The position numbers were made by a program, and so were the translations under genes. From positions 124,001 to 188,000 of the forward strand of contig NZ_NFLF01000005.1 in NCBI RefSeq assembly GCF_002160765.1: DNA of 64,000 bases. The letters are read 5' to 3'. Positions 49,582 through 57,514 of the stretch are shown here, piece by piece. This DNA comes from Lachnoclostridium sp. An138. Lineage in GTDB: Bacteria; Bacillota; Clostridia; Lachnospirales; Lachnospiraceae. Below the pieces are notes generated by a model. The model was given only the letters and a program-made list of their open reading frames with translations, ran no database searches and was not told the DNA's origin. The first letter of the stretch is position 1. The number at the start of each line of letters is the position of its first letter.

Positions 49582-51204
49582 TTACTCCAGCATCGTCAGC
49601 GGATCAACCTGAGAGCCGTTGACAATAATCTCAAAATGCAGATGCGGCCCGGTGCTTCGTCCGGTATTGCCGCTCAGCGCAATCCGCTCGCCCTGCTCCA
49701 CAGTCTCGCCTACAGATACCAGCACACGGCTTAGATGCGCGTAACGCGTCTGATTTCCGTCCGGATGGCGGATCGTGACGCAGTTTCCATAGCTGCTGAA
49801 CCAGCCCGCCTGAGTTACAGTGCCGCCGCAGGAAGCGAATACCGTGGTTCCCACCGGGGTCGCCCAGTCCACGCCTTTGTGCTGACGGCCCCATCTCCAT
49901 TTGAAGCCGGAGGTGAAGGTTCCGCCTGACAGGGGCTTGATATAGGTGGGCGGCGTCTGGGTGCCGCGCTCGATGATCTCCGGTACCGGCTCGGTCATCA
50001 CAGTCTCGGCAATAATCTCCCGTCCTGTCTCCGTGCCGTTCTCCCGGGTAATCAGAGCGGTGACCTCATGATGGCCGGCCACAGGCTCCTGGCGCACAAC
50101 TGTATCCGTCGTGTACCATTCGTCATTGTCTATATACTGCACCTCGGCGTAGTAGTCTTCCTCGTAGGTGGACTCTTCCACTATGGTTACGGTCAGTTCC
50201 GGCTCCGGAACCGTAATGATGATCTGATCGCCGGGATGAAGCACCGTATCCTCCGACAGTCCCTCGTTCAGGGCCAGCACCTCAGCCACCAGCAGTCCGT
50301 TGCTGTTCGCAATCACCGACAGGGTGTCGCCGCTCTGGACTTCATAGACCGTATTCTTTGCCGTCTCTTTGGTGACCAGTTCAATGGCCTCGTCCGTAGG
50401 CGTGATCTGATCCTCAGAAACATAAGCCTCCGCAATCTCCACCTTTTCACTGAAATCCACGTCCCGCAGGCCGTCTCCGGCTACTTCGGTGGTGTTCTCT
50501 TCTTCCTCTTCGGTGTTCTCAATATTTTCAGCCGTCACCGTCTCTGTGATGACATCCTCTACCGCATAGCTTACATCAAAGTCTCCGATGCCGGCGCTTG
50601 TTCCGGGAACGGAAGCGATGCCGGCCGGCGCCGACTCCTCCTGTTCTTCCGCCGTCTGCTGCTTCGATACCTCCACCGTATAGACGTTCAGCTCTCTCTC
50701 CGCGTCAGAGACGATGCTGATCTGAAATTCATTTTCTGTATCATACCGATCCTTCGCGGCATACAGCACGTCCATCACGTCCTGGTATCCGCCCAGCGTC
50801 ACTGTGAATTCGTTGATTTTCAGCTGATAGGCTTTCTTTTTCGCAGTGGCCACCACGTTCTGAAGCTCCTGGTAAATGGCTTCTGTCAGCGTCTCCGGGT
50901 CCATGGTGCTTCCGAAAATCTTCGGAATCTTATCCAGCTCATATTCCACGTCCGCCAGCACCAGCCCGTCCGTCTCCCGGGAAATCCGGGCCCTGGCCTC
51001 CAGAAACGCATTCTCCACCACGTCCGGATTGCGCACGGAACCGACCACCTTACCCTCCAGCGTCACTTCGTAATAGCTGTTTCCATTGCCGAAACCACTG
51101 CCCAGAAGGGGAACTCCCACCAGCATACAGCCGCAGGTGATCGCCATGGCCTCAATAAAAGTCAGTTTGGATCTTTTATTAAAAAATAACTTTTTTCTGC
51201 TCAT
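49582..51204 (-). CDS. M23 endopeptidase with LysM and G5 domains
   Basis: The protein has 540 residues. An N-terminal TM anchor (about 15-40; MAITCGCMLVGVPLLGSGFG) and a long acidic extracytoplasmic region precede a LysM repeat (about 285-330; YEVQSGDTLSVIANSNGLLV). A G5 domain (about 350-425) and a C-terminal lysostaphin-type M23 domain (about 430-540) follow. The zinc and catalytic motifs HxxxD (QHKGVDWA) and HLHFE are intact. It cleaves peptide cross-bridges in peptidoglycan at the cell surface, in division or sporulation. LysM anchors it to glycan; G5 domains often bind amino sugars. It appears complete. Confidence 0.92.
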   Translation of the reverse strand: MSRKKLFFNKRSKLTFIEAMAITCGCMLVGVPLLGSGFGNGNSYYEVTLEGKVVGSVRNPDVVENAFLEARARISRETDGLVLADVEYELDKIPKIFGSTMDPETLTEAIYQELQNVVATAKKKAYQLKINEFTVTLGGYQDVMDVLYAAKDRYDTENEFQISIVSDAERELNVYTVEVSKQQTAEEQEESAPAGIASVPGTSAGIGDFDVSYAVEDVITETVTAENIENTEEEEENTTEVAGDGLRDVDFSEKVEIAEAYVSEDQITPTDEAIELVTKETAKNTVYEVQSGDTLSVIANSNGLLVAEVLALNEGLSEDTVLHPGDQIIITVPEPELTVTIVEESTYEEDYYAEVQYIDNDEWYTTDTVVRQEPVAGHHEVTALITRENGTETGREIIAETVMTEPVPEIIERGTQTPPTYIKPLSGGTFTSGFKWRWGRQHKGVDWATPVGTTVFASCGGTVTQAGWFSSYGNCVTIRHPDGNQTRYAHLSRVLVSVGETVEQGERIALSGNTGRSTGPHLHFEIIVNGSQVDPLTMLE

Positions 51205-51242
51205 TCGCTCTTCATTCTTATGTAATACTTTTGTAACATTTC

Positions 51243-51752
51243 TTATTCTATCAGCATTTTCAGCGCTTGTAAAGTTTTTTCTAAGGTTTCTTCCACATTC
51301 AGCCCGTCTTCCTCTACTGTCACATCCGCATACCGCTCATAAAGGATGGTTCTCTCCTCATAGAGTCCCTTTAAAGTCTGGCCCTCCCGAAGCACCACGC
51401 CCCGGCCTCTGATGTCCCGCAGACGCGCTTCCACAGCCTCATAGGAAAGGCTGAGATAGACAACGACGCCAATCTGTCCCAGATGCTCCATGGCCCCTGC
51501 CCCGTACACCACGCTTCCCCCGGTGGCAATCACAGCTCCTTCCGGCTCCAGCCCCGCGTTGACCCGCTCCTCAACAGCCAGAAAGCCGTCCGGCCCCTCC
51601 TGTTCAATGATCTCACTGAGCAGACGGCCTTCTTCCTTTTGTATGACCAGATCCGCGTCGATGAAGTCCTTTCCCAGAACCTTCGCCAGTATGACGCCTA
51701 TGGTGCTCTTTCCCGCTCCGGGCATTCCGATCAGCACTACGTTCTTTTTCAT
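51243..51752 (-). CDS. aroK: Shikimate kinase
   Basis: The protein has 169 residues. The P loop is GMPGAGKST (9-17). DADLVIQKEEGRLLSEIIEQ has the shikimate-binding Asp. VIATGGSVV is the GG-x-S motif, and the Arg-rich lid is RLRDIRGRGVV. It phosphorylates shikimate at O3 in chorismate synthesis. Motifs and length are normal. A related small-molecule kinase cannot be fully excluded, since no other aro gene is nearby. The ribosome site is AAGGAAGAAGAAGG. The start lies inside the 3' end of the flavin-reductase frame. Confidence 0.85.
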   Translation of the reverse strand: MKKNVVLIGMPGAGKSTIGVILAKVLGKDFIDADLVIQKEEGRLLSEIIEQEGPDGFLAVEERVNAGLEPEGAVIATGGSVVYGAGAMEHLGQIGVVVYLSLSYEAVEARLRDIRGRGVVLREGQTLKGLYEERTILYERYADVTVEEDGLNVEETLEKTLQALKMLIE

Positions 51753-52323
51753 CCTTCTTCTTCCTTTTCACACTCCAGCCAAAGCTTCCGCAGGGCTCTC
51801 CCAGAGCCATATAGGTTCCATGGGAATAAGCGATAAGCCCTGTCTGATTGAGCTCAAAACGTCCTTTTTCGTTCAGATATTCTTCATCCACCGACACGCC
51901 GAGAACCTCCGCGAGAAACATATGGTGGGAACCCAGTTCCTTGATCTCCGTGACCCGGCACTCGATATTCACCGGACTTTCCTCAATCACAGGAGCCAGC
52001 TTCAAGTACTGCGCTCTGCCGGGCGTCAGCCCCGTCTCTTTGAATTTATCCACATCCCGCCCGGAACGGACACCGCAGTAATCTGCGGCCCATGCCAGCT
52101 TCTTTGTGGTCAGATTAATGACAAATTCTCCCGTCTCCCGGATCATATCATAAGAATACCGTTCCGGCCGTATGGACACGGATACCATAGCAGGGTCGGA
52201 ACAGATTGTTCCGACCCATGCCGCTGTAATAATATTCGGTTTTTCTCCATCCCTGGCGCAGCTGACCATGACTGCCGGCAGGGGATAGAGCATATTTCCC
52301 GCTCTCCAGTGTTGTTTTTTCAT
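51613..52323 (-). CDS. Flavin reductase-like domain protein with unusually long 3' extension
   Basis: The protein has 236 residues from the ATG at 52323 (GAGGTGAAT upstream). The FMN-binding split-barrel core ends near residue 190 (MLYPLPAVMVSCARDGEKPN, GTICSDPAMVSVSIRPERYS, FVINLTTKKLAWAADYCG, EPCGSFGWSV). Typical members stop right after GSFGxS. Here the frame continues as KRKKKDEKERSADRNARSG and into a translation of aroK in another frame, overlapping aroK by 140 nt. This suggests loss of the original stop codon. The enzyme would use FMN for NAD(P)H- or ferredoxin-linked reduction; the substrate is unknown. Confidence 0.78.
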   Translation of the reverse strand: MKKQHWRAGNMLYPLPAVMVSCARDGEKPNIITAAWVGTICSDPAMVSVSIRPERYSYDMIRETGEFVINLTTKKLAWAADYCGVRSGRDVDKFKETGLTPGRAQYLKLAPVIEESPVNIECRVTEIKELGSHHMFLAEVLGVSVDEEYLNEKGRFELNQTGLIAYSHGTYMALGEPCGSFGWSVKRKKKDEKERSADRNARSGKEHHRRHTGEGSGKGLHRRGSGHTKGRRPSAQ

Positions 52324-52324
52324 A

Positions 52325-52414
52325 TTCACCTCACCCCCCAGGGGGTCCTCTCTTCCGGCTTTGCCGGAATTCACCTCACCCCCCAGGGGGTCCTCTCTTC
52401 CGGCTTTGCCGGAA
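52325..52414. repeat. 45-bp exact tandem duplication
   Basis: Two identical 45-bp units (52325-52369, 52370-52414) fill the gap between the pyrophosphatase stop and the flavin-reductase start; the next nine bases repeat the unit again. Each unit holds TTCCGGC-TTT-GCCGGAA, CCCCCAGGGGG and a ribosome-site-like GAGGTGAAT on the minus strand. The copy nearest the gene supplies its ribosome site. Confidence 0.9.
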
Positions 52415-52415
52415 T

Positions 52416-54080
52416 TCACCTCATCTCTTCCATCTGCTGAATCATGCCCGCCAGAGCAGGTATCAGCTGCTTCTTTCTGGATACCAGGCCCTTCAGCTCA
52501 TAGCAGTCGCTGTCATCGGGCAGCTGAAACGCTTCTTTTACCAGAGTATCCGCATTGGCCCCGCAGCAGAGCAGTTCTGTAGTCTCCCGGATAATATTGG
52601 TCAGCATAAAGAAAATCATATTGAGGCCGCTTTCCTTCAGGGCGGTGGAAATATAGGGCACGATCTTTTCCCTGATTTCCTCCAGCTCGATAGCGTTCAT
52701 GGAGTTGATCTGGCCTACGCCGAACTGAATATTTCCCACGCTGAACCGCTTGAAATCCTGGAAGAAGATCTCTTCCGCTGTCCGGGCGCTTAAATTGCTG
52801 CCTGCGGAGAACATATCCACGGCCAGGTCCTCAATATCCACATCCGCAATCTTCGCCAGGCTTTCCGCCGCCGCCTTATCCACCGCCGTGCAGGTGGGCG
52901 AACGAAACATGAGCGTATCGGAAATGATGGCCGCGCAGAGCAGGCCCGCGATCTTCTTCGGGATCTCCACGCCCTTTTCCTGATACATCTGATACATGAT
53001 GGTAGCCGTGCAGCCCAAAGGCTGGTTCCGGAAAAAGACGGGCGCCATAGTCTCCAGAGAACCCAGCCGGTGGTGATCGATGATCTCCAGGATCTCCGCA
53101 TGCTCGATTCCGTCCACTGCCTGGGACTCCTCGTTATGGTCCACCATGATGACCTGCTTGCGCTTCAGATTCAGCAGGTTCCGTCTGGAAATCATACCTA
53201 CATAATTGTCGTCCTTGTCCACAATCGGGAAATCCCGGTAGCGCTTCTGCCCCATGATCTCCCGGATATCTTCCGTCTTCTCATTCACATTGAACACGGT
53301 CAGGTTGTCCGATTTCATAAAGTACTGAATGGGCATACTCTGATTGATCAGTCTGGCTGCCGTAAATGTATCCAGCGGCGTGCTGATTACTACGCAGTTG
53401 TGCTCCTGGGCCAGCTTCTTGATGGTTATGGACACCTTGGCTCCCTCGCAGACAATGATGCAGCCGGCCTTCATCTCGATGGCGCAGAGCTGGGATTCAT
53501 AACGGTTGCCCAGGATTACCAGATCCCCTTCCTCGATATAGTCTTCCATCAGATCCGGATTGGCCGCGGCAATCAGCACCTTGCCCTTATTGTAATAATC
53601 TTCGGCAGAACCTACCAGAATCTCGCCTTCCAGCGTATCAATGATGTTGCTGTACTGGGTATTGGCCTGGGCCAGAATCTTGCTGTCATACACATCCATA
53701 TAGGAGGTGGTGATATCTCCAATGGTAATCAGACCTTCCAGCTTTTTCTCCTTTGTAATCGGCAGCGTCACCACACCCAGCCGCCGCATCAGATTCCAGG
53801 CCTGCTTCAGAGAGAGATTGCCGCGCACGCCTTCCGTCTTGCGTATCTCAATATCTCTCACCTGAGTCATCACATCCGCCACATACACGGGTGCCTCCGC
53901 CTGAAAAAAGTTCAGCACATACTGGGTCTCCTGATTCAGTTGTCCTGCCCTGGCAGCGATATAGCCGCCTCCCTCCACCTGATTTTTCAGGTAGGCATAG
54001 GCCAGCGCCGAGCAGATAGAATCCGTATCCGGATTCTTGTGTCCGATGATAAATACCGGTCTTGTCAAATCCTTCTCCAT
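52416..54080 (-). CDS. ppaC: Manganese-dependent inorganic pyrophosphatase with CBS and DRTGG domains
   Basis: The protein has 554 residues from the ATG at 54080 (AAAGGA upstream). The family II DHH pyrophosphatase begins VFIIGHKNPDTDSICSALAY. It is interrupted at about residues 70-315 by a CBS-DRTGG-CBS regulatory insert (MTQVRDIEIRKTEG, SLKQAWNLMRRLGVVTLPIT, then ILVGSAEDYYNKGK, then RDFPIVDKDDNYVGMISRRN). DHH motif IIDHHRLGSLE and the DHHA2 C-terminal domain follow (RSPTCTAVDKAAAESLAKI and the final SRKKQLIPA). It hydrolyses PPi; nucleotides such as AMP/ATP or Ap4A bound at the CBS domains regulate relatives. It has a near-consensus promoter. Confidence 0.93.
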   Translation of the reverse strand: MEKDLTRPVFIIGHKNPDTDSICSALAYAYLKNQVEGGGYIAARAGQLNQETQYVLNFFQAEAPVYVADVMTQVRDIEIRKTEGVRGNLSLKQAWNLMRRLGVVTLPITKEKKLEGLITIGDITTSYMDVYDSKILAQANTQYSNIIDTLEGEILVGSAEDYYNKGKVLIAAANPDLMEDYIEEGDLVILGNRYESQLCAIEMKAGCIIVCEGAKVSITIKKLAQEHNCVVISTPLDTFTAARLINQSMPIQYFMKSDNLTVFNVNEKTEDIREIMGQKRYRDFPIVDKDDNYVGMISRRNLLNLKRKQVIMVDHNEESQAVDGIEHAEILEIIDHHRLGSLETMAPVFFRNQPLGCTATIMYQMYQEKGVEIPKKIAGLLCAAIISDTLMFRSPTCTAVDKAAAESLAKIADVDIEDLAVDMFSAGSNLSARTAEEIFFQDFKRFSVGNIQFGVGQINSMNAIELEEIREKIVPYISTALKESGLNMIFFMLTNIIRETTELLCCGANADTLVKEAFQLPDDSDCYELKGLVSRKKQLIPALAGMIQQMEEMR

Positions 54081-54170
54081 GATTTTTCCTTTCAAGATGG
54101 GCGTTTTCACAGCGGTCCGGCCCGCCCGGACCGCTGCCCGCTTTCCGCGTAAAGATACCCGTTTTTTCTT

Positions 54171-54200
54171 ATTTTAACATCATACGCCGCAGCTTGGCAA
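54171..54200 (-). promoter_or_regulatory. Promoter of the pyrophosphatase gene
   Basis: TTGCCA (54195-54200), an 18-bp spacer and TAAAAT (54171-54176). Confidence 0.7.
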
Positions 54201-54293
54201 GAACACTCTGCCCGATACGACGATAGAGCTTATCGGCTTGTTTTATATATTTTGCCCTAATTTTTGACTTGTCGATTGAATATTTTGTGCGTT

Positions 54294-54347
54294 TTCACAA
54301 TAAGTTCACATTTTATTCACACTTTGTTCATATTCCATTGTTATACT
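54294..54347 (+). promoter_or_regulatory. Four 11-bp direct repeats before an extended -10 promoter (PhoB/PhoP-type layout)
   Basis: TTCACA begins at 54294, 54305 and 54316 and TTCATA at 54327, an exact 11-bp period. AT-rich 5-bp gaps separate them. TG-T-TATACT (TATACT at 54342-54347) lies 9 bp beyond the last repeat. There is no proper -35 hexamer; the repeats occupy that position. OmpR/PhoB-class regulators bind just such 11-bp direct repeats replacing the -35. The binding protein is not identified. Confidence 0.65.
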
Positions 54348-54353
54348 AAAACC

Positions 54354-54520
54354 ATCTTAAGAGAAGGGCTTTTCAAAAGGAATTCTCTTAGAACAGATGT
54401 AAATGCTTTCACTACACATATAGATAAATTTTTTCATAATAGCCTCGGCGTACCTGGTACGTCGGGGCACTCCTCATTTTATAAGGCAGGCCGCCAGGTC
54501 ACTGACAGCCTGCCTGTTCT
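54354..54520 (+). ncRNA. Candidate small RNA from the repeat-controlled promoter
   Basis: No plausible coding frame with a ribosome site follows the promoter. The segment has three stem-loops: TAAGAGAA/TTCTCTTA (54358-54365/54383-54390); a 13-bp stem with G-U pairs (54442-54454/54456-54468); and AGGCAGGC/GCCTGCCT (54484-54491/54508-54515), followed by GTTCTATTT, a weak terminator. It would end at the 3' end of the convergent lepB gene. No known RNA family is recognised. Parts of the stems may instead serve as the lepB terminator. Confidence 0.4.
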
Positions 54521-55070
54521 ATTTCGTCATACCCAGATGGAAAAACACACGTCCCGTAATTTCTTCTTTCTTTACCACTCCGAAGCTTCGGGAATCCAGA
54601 GAGTTCTCCCGGTTGTCTCCCAGCACAAAGTAACAGTTTTCCGGAACAGCATACGGAAACTCCACGCCGTCCTGGACGGGAAGGGTCTTACCCATGCCTG
54701 CCAGCCCTTCCTCTTCCTCTCCGTTCACCAGAAGGGCGCCCTCCTCCGACAGCTCCACTGTGTCTCCCGGCTCCGCCACTACACGCTTGATGTACTCTAT
54801 GTTATCCGAACGGTGGATAATTACAATATCGCCCGGCTGATACGCCTGATCCAGCCGGTAAAACACCACCAGTTCTCCGTCTTTCAGGGAAGGCTCCATG
54901 GAATGCCCGCTCACAAATGCCAGACCGATGCAATAATGAAAGATAATGTAGACTGCCGCGACCACCACGACACACTCCACCAGAAAACGCTTCCACTCGC
55001 GCCTTCTCTGGACCTTTTCTATCTTTCCCTCCAGAATCTCTTCCACTGACTGCTTACCAACTTTTTTCAT
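54519..55070 (-). CDS. lepB: Signal peptidase I
   Basis: The protein has 183 residues. One N-terminal TM helix (about 30-50) is followed by box B with nucleophile S57 (SGHSMEP), box D with general base K95 (YIKRVVAEPGD) and box E (GDNRENSLDSRSFG). It removes signal peptides from exported proteins on the outer face of the membrane. Its ribosome site overlaps the end of the coiled-coil gene upstream, 5 nt away, so the two are cotranscribed. Confidence 0.95.
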   Translation of the reverse strand: MKKVGKQSVEEILEGKIEKVQRRREWKRFLVECVVVVAAVYIIFHYCIGLAFVSGHSMEPSLKDGELVVFYRLDQAYQPGDIVIIHRSDNIEYIKRVVAEPGDTVELSEEGALLVNGEEEEGLAGMGKTLPVQDGVEFPYAVPENCYFVLGDNRENSLDSRSFGVVKKEEITGRVFFHLGMTK

Positions 55071-55075
55071 CTGTG

Positions 55076-55756
55076 TTATCCTGCCTGTTCTTCTCCCTCT
55101 GCAGCCTTTACCTTGCTTTTCAGCATATGAAGACGTTCTATCAGCCTGTCCATCTCCTCACGCACCATGGCAAGCTCCCTGTTCCTCTGCTCCGTCTCTT
55201 CCTGAAGCTGCGCCTCCATCTCCCGGCGGATCTGAATCCTTGCCCGGACCACTTCTTCATCCAGCTGCTTTCTGGCCTCTTCCCGTTCCTTCTCAAGCTG
55301 CTTTCCGGCTTCTTCCCGCTCTTTCTCGAGCTGGGCTTTTGCTTCTGTCCGTTCCTTCTCAAGCTGTTCTTTTATTTCCGCTTTTTCTGTCTCCAGAGCT
55401 GCTTTCAACTGGTTCTGCTCTTCCTCAAGCGCAGCCTGAAAGTCCGCTTTTTCCTGTTCCAGCTGCTCCTTCAGGGCCTCCAGCTCCTCCTGATGCTGCT
55501 TTTTCACCTGCCCCAGCTGGCCCCGCGCCTGATCCCGCATCTGCTGGGCCCTGGCCTGATACATGGAATTCAGCTTCTGCATTTTCTCAAAGACATCTTC
55601 CTTCTGAAAACCGAACAGACTGCCTTTCAGTTTCATGTTCTTCAGGAAATCACTGATCTCCGGATAATCCACGGCAGTTACGCCCGGTACCACCTCCGGA
55701 ACCTCCAGCGGCGTGTATTCTGCCGAATCCTGCTTCTCTTTTTCCTGCATCTCCAT
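55076..55756 (-). CDS. Coiled-coil protein upstream of signal peptidase
   Basis: The protein has 226 residues. An N-terminal 75 residues of mixed character (VPGVTAVDYPEISDFLKNMK, FGFQKEDVFEKMQKLNSMYQ) precede a continuous coiled coil (about 75-220). The coil has near-repeats of QLEKEREEA spaced about 11 residues. The GFxxxDVxxxMxxLxxMY segment recalls the start of DivIVA/GpsB-type proteins, which bind curved membrane and recruit division or cell-wall proteins; similarity is weak. It starts after GGGGGAGGATGAAGC and is followed by lepB after 5 nt. Confidence 0.65.
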   Translation of the reverse strand: MEMQEKEKQDSAEYTPLEVPEVVPGVTAVDYPEISDFLKNMKLKGSLFGFQKEDVFEKMQKLNSMYQARAQQMRDQARGQLGQVKKQHQEELEALKEQLEQEKADFQAALEEEQNQLKAALETEKAEIKEQLEKERTEAKAQLEKEREEAGKQLEKEREEARKQLDEEVVRARIQIRREMEAQLQEETEQRNRELAMVREEMDRLIERLHMLKSKVKAAEGEEQAG

Positions 55757-55889
55757 GCTTCATCCTCCCCCTGTCTGTCCGCTGCTCCTGGCAGACCGTG
55801 TTTTCTCCATCATACCCTGTAATCCTGTATTTTGCAACCTTTATTCTCTGGCAGACACTGGACTGGTCAATTTTTCAAAAACTGGATAT

Positions 55890-55917
55890 TTGAAAACAGC
55901 CACTTTCCCGTTATAGT
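55890..55917 (+). promoter_or_regulatory. Promoter of the class V aminotransferase gene
   Basis: TTGAAA (55890-55895), a 16-bp spacer and TATAGT (55912-55917). Confidence 0.65.
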
Positions 55918-55992
55918 AGCGTAAACAAGCGCAGAAGGGCTCCGCCATCGGACCGTTTTCTGCAGACTGACTGCTTAAGGAGGTAACGAATT

Positions 55993-57123
55993 ATGTACGA
56001 CATCATGACGCCCGGGCCCACGCAGGTCCGCGGGAACGTGCTGGCCGCGCGGGCTCTGCCCTGCACCAATCCCGACCTGGACCCGGATTTTTTTACTTTC
56101 TATAAAGAAACCTGCGAGCTCATCAGCTCTCTTCTGCACACCGGGAATCAGACTCTGATTCTGGACGGCGAGGGAATCCTTGGCCTGGAAGCCGCCTGCG
56201 CCAGCCTGACTGAACCGGGCGACCGGGTGCTGGTCCTGGACAACGGCGTCTTCGGAAAGGGCTTCGCGGATTTCGTGCGCATCTACGGCGGAGAGCCTGT
56301 GCTTTACACCACAGACTATCGCCACACCCTGGACGTGGACGCGCTGGCCGCTTTTCTGGAAAAGGACCATGACTTTAAATATGCCACTGTGGTCCACTGC
56401 GACACGCCCAGCGGTATGCTCAACGACATCTCCCGCATCTGCCCTCTGCTGAACTCCTGGGGCATCCTGACCGTCGTGGATTCTGTGTCCGCCATGTTCG
56501 GCGAAGAGGTCCGTGTGGATGATTTCTGCATCGATCTGCTCTGCGGCGGCTCCCAGAAAGCTGTCTCCGCTCCTCCGGGACTGACCTTTGTGACAATAAG
56601 CCCGGCTGCCTGGAAAACCATGAAGGAGCGCAGGACTCCCATCGCCTCCTTCTATGCGAATCTCCTGGCCTTCGACGGCTATTTTGAAAAGCAGTGGTTT
56701 CCCTACACCATGCCCATCAGCGATATCCGGGGACTGCGCGCGGCCTTTGAAAATATTCAGGCCGACTCAGACATGCTTCTCCGCCATGCCCGGATCGCCC
56801 GGGCTGTCCGCACCGCTCTGACGAGCTGCGGCCTCAGGCTTCATACCCGGGATGGCTGGTCCAATACCGTCTCTGTCTTCGACGTGCCTGCGGGAACCAC
56901 GGCCTCCGCCATTCTCACCGCGCTCCGCGAAGATCACAATCTGATGCTGGCCGGTTCTTTCGACGTGCTGGAAGGCCAGGTCATCCGTATCGGCCATATG
57001 GGGGAAAATGCCCGGGAGGAAAAGCTTGCGGCCGTCATGAAGGCGCTGGACGCCGTCTTGGCGAAACTGGGCGTACCGCTTACGGGAAGACTGGAGGAAG
57101 TCTACAGAAACTCTCTTACCTGA
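55993..57123 (+). CDS. Class V (fold-type I) PLP aminotransferase, AGXT-like
   Basis: The protein has 376 residues. It begins MYDIMTPGPTQVRGNV, the small-molecule-binding N-terminus of alanine-glyoxylate/serine-pyruvate aminotransferases. VVDSVSAMFG has the PLP-pyridine Asp (D163), and K189 in GGSQKAVSAPPGL is the Schiff-base lysine. IRIGHMGENA is the C-terminal carboxylate-binding region. Donors such as alanine, serine or 2-aminoethylphosphonate are known in the family; the neighbours give no clue. The strong ribosome site AAGGAGGTAACG and its own promoter indicate good expression. Confidence 0.9.
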   Translation: MYDIMTPGPTQVRGNVLAARALPCTNPDLDPDFFTFYKETCELISSLLHTGNQTLILDGEGILGLEAACASLTEPGDRVLVLDNGVFGKGFADFVRIYGGEPVLYTTDYRHTLDVDALAAFLEKDHDFKYATVVHCDTPSGMLNDISRICPLLNSWGILTVVDSVSAMFGEEVRVDDFCIDLLCGGSQKAVSAPPGLTFVTISPAAWKTMKERRTPIASFYANLLAFDGYFEKQWFPYTMPISDIRGLRAAFENIQADSDMLLRHARIARAVRTALTSCGLRLHTRDGWSNTVSVFDVPAGTTASAILTALREDHNLMLAGSFDVLEGQVIRIGHMGENAREEKLAAVMKALDAVLAKLGVPLTGRLEEVYRNSLT

Positions 57124-57148
57124 ATCCGCCGACGGAGCAGAAAAACAG

Positions 57149-57213
57149 AAAGGAGACAGTTCCGCATGGATTCAGCTCTTCTAAAAGCCTGAATCCCGCA
57201 GTCTGTCTCCTTT
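57149..57213 (+). terminator. Terminator of the aminotransferase gene
   Basis: AAAGGAGACAG (57149-57159) pairs with CTGTCTCCTTT (57203-57213), with an inner TTCAG/CTGAA stem. Confidence 0.75.
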
Positions 57214-57319
57214 CCGAATATTCAAAGCATTCCCTATTAAAAAATATCCCAGTGTTTCTCAGCGCCGGTATACCTGGGGACACTGCAGGCAAAACAGCTG
57301 AATTTCCGCTCCGCGCTGT

Positions 57320-57514
57320 CTATGTTCCAGCCCCATCCGGCGTCCGGATTCCTCTGGTGTTCTTCTCCACCAGCCGTCTCGCAATCATAACCTGATGGCC
57401 GCAGCCCAGACATTTCAGCCGGAAATCCGCCCCGACTCTTAAAATCTCCCACTCGGAACTCCCGCAGGGGTGTGGTTTCTTCAGCTTTACAATATCTCCT
57501 ACCTTATATTCCAC
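57320..57514 (-). CDS. DUF951 domain protein, GTG start
   Basis: The protein has 64 residues and starts at GTG 57514, with GAGAGG 6 nt upstream, overlapping the end of the sirtuin gene by 11 nt. Contents: VGDIVKLKKPHPCGSSEWEI, then RLKCLGCGHQVMIARR, the conserved DUF951 core with three cysteines that may bind zinc. The fold is SH3-like in related proteins. The family is widespread in Firmicutes with no firm function; nucleic-acid binding is often suggested. The C-terminal NTRGIRTPDGAGT is longer than the core. Confidence 0.85.
   Translation of the reverse strand: MEYKVGDIVKLKKPHPCGSSEWEILRVGADFRLKCLGCGHQVMIARRLVEKNTRGIRTPDGAGT

Noticed and set aside
54354-54520. Known riboswitch
   Set aside because: None of the sequence signatures of TPP, FMN, cobalamin, SAM, glycine or c-di-AMP riboswitches could be found by eye, and no gene follows on that strand.
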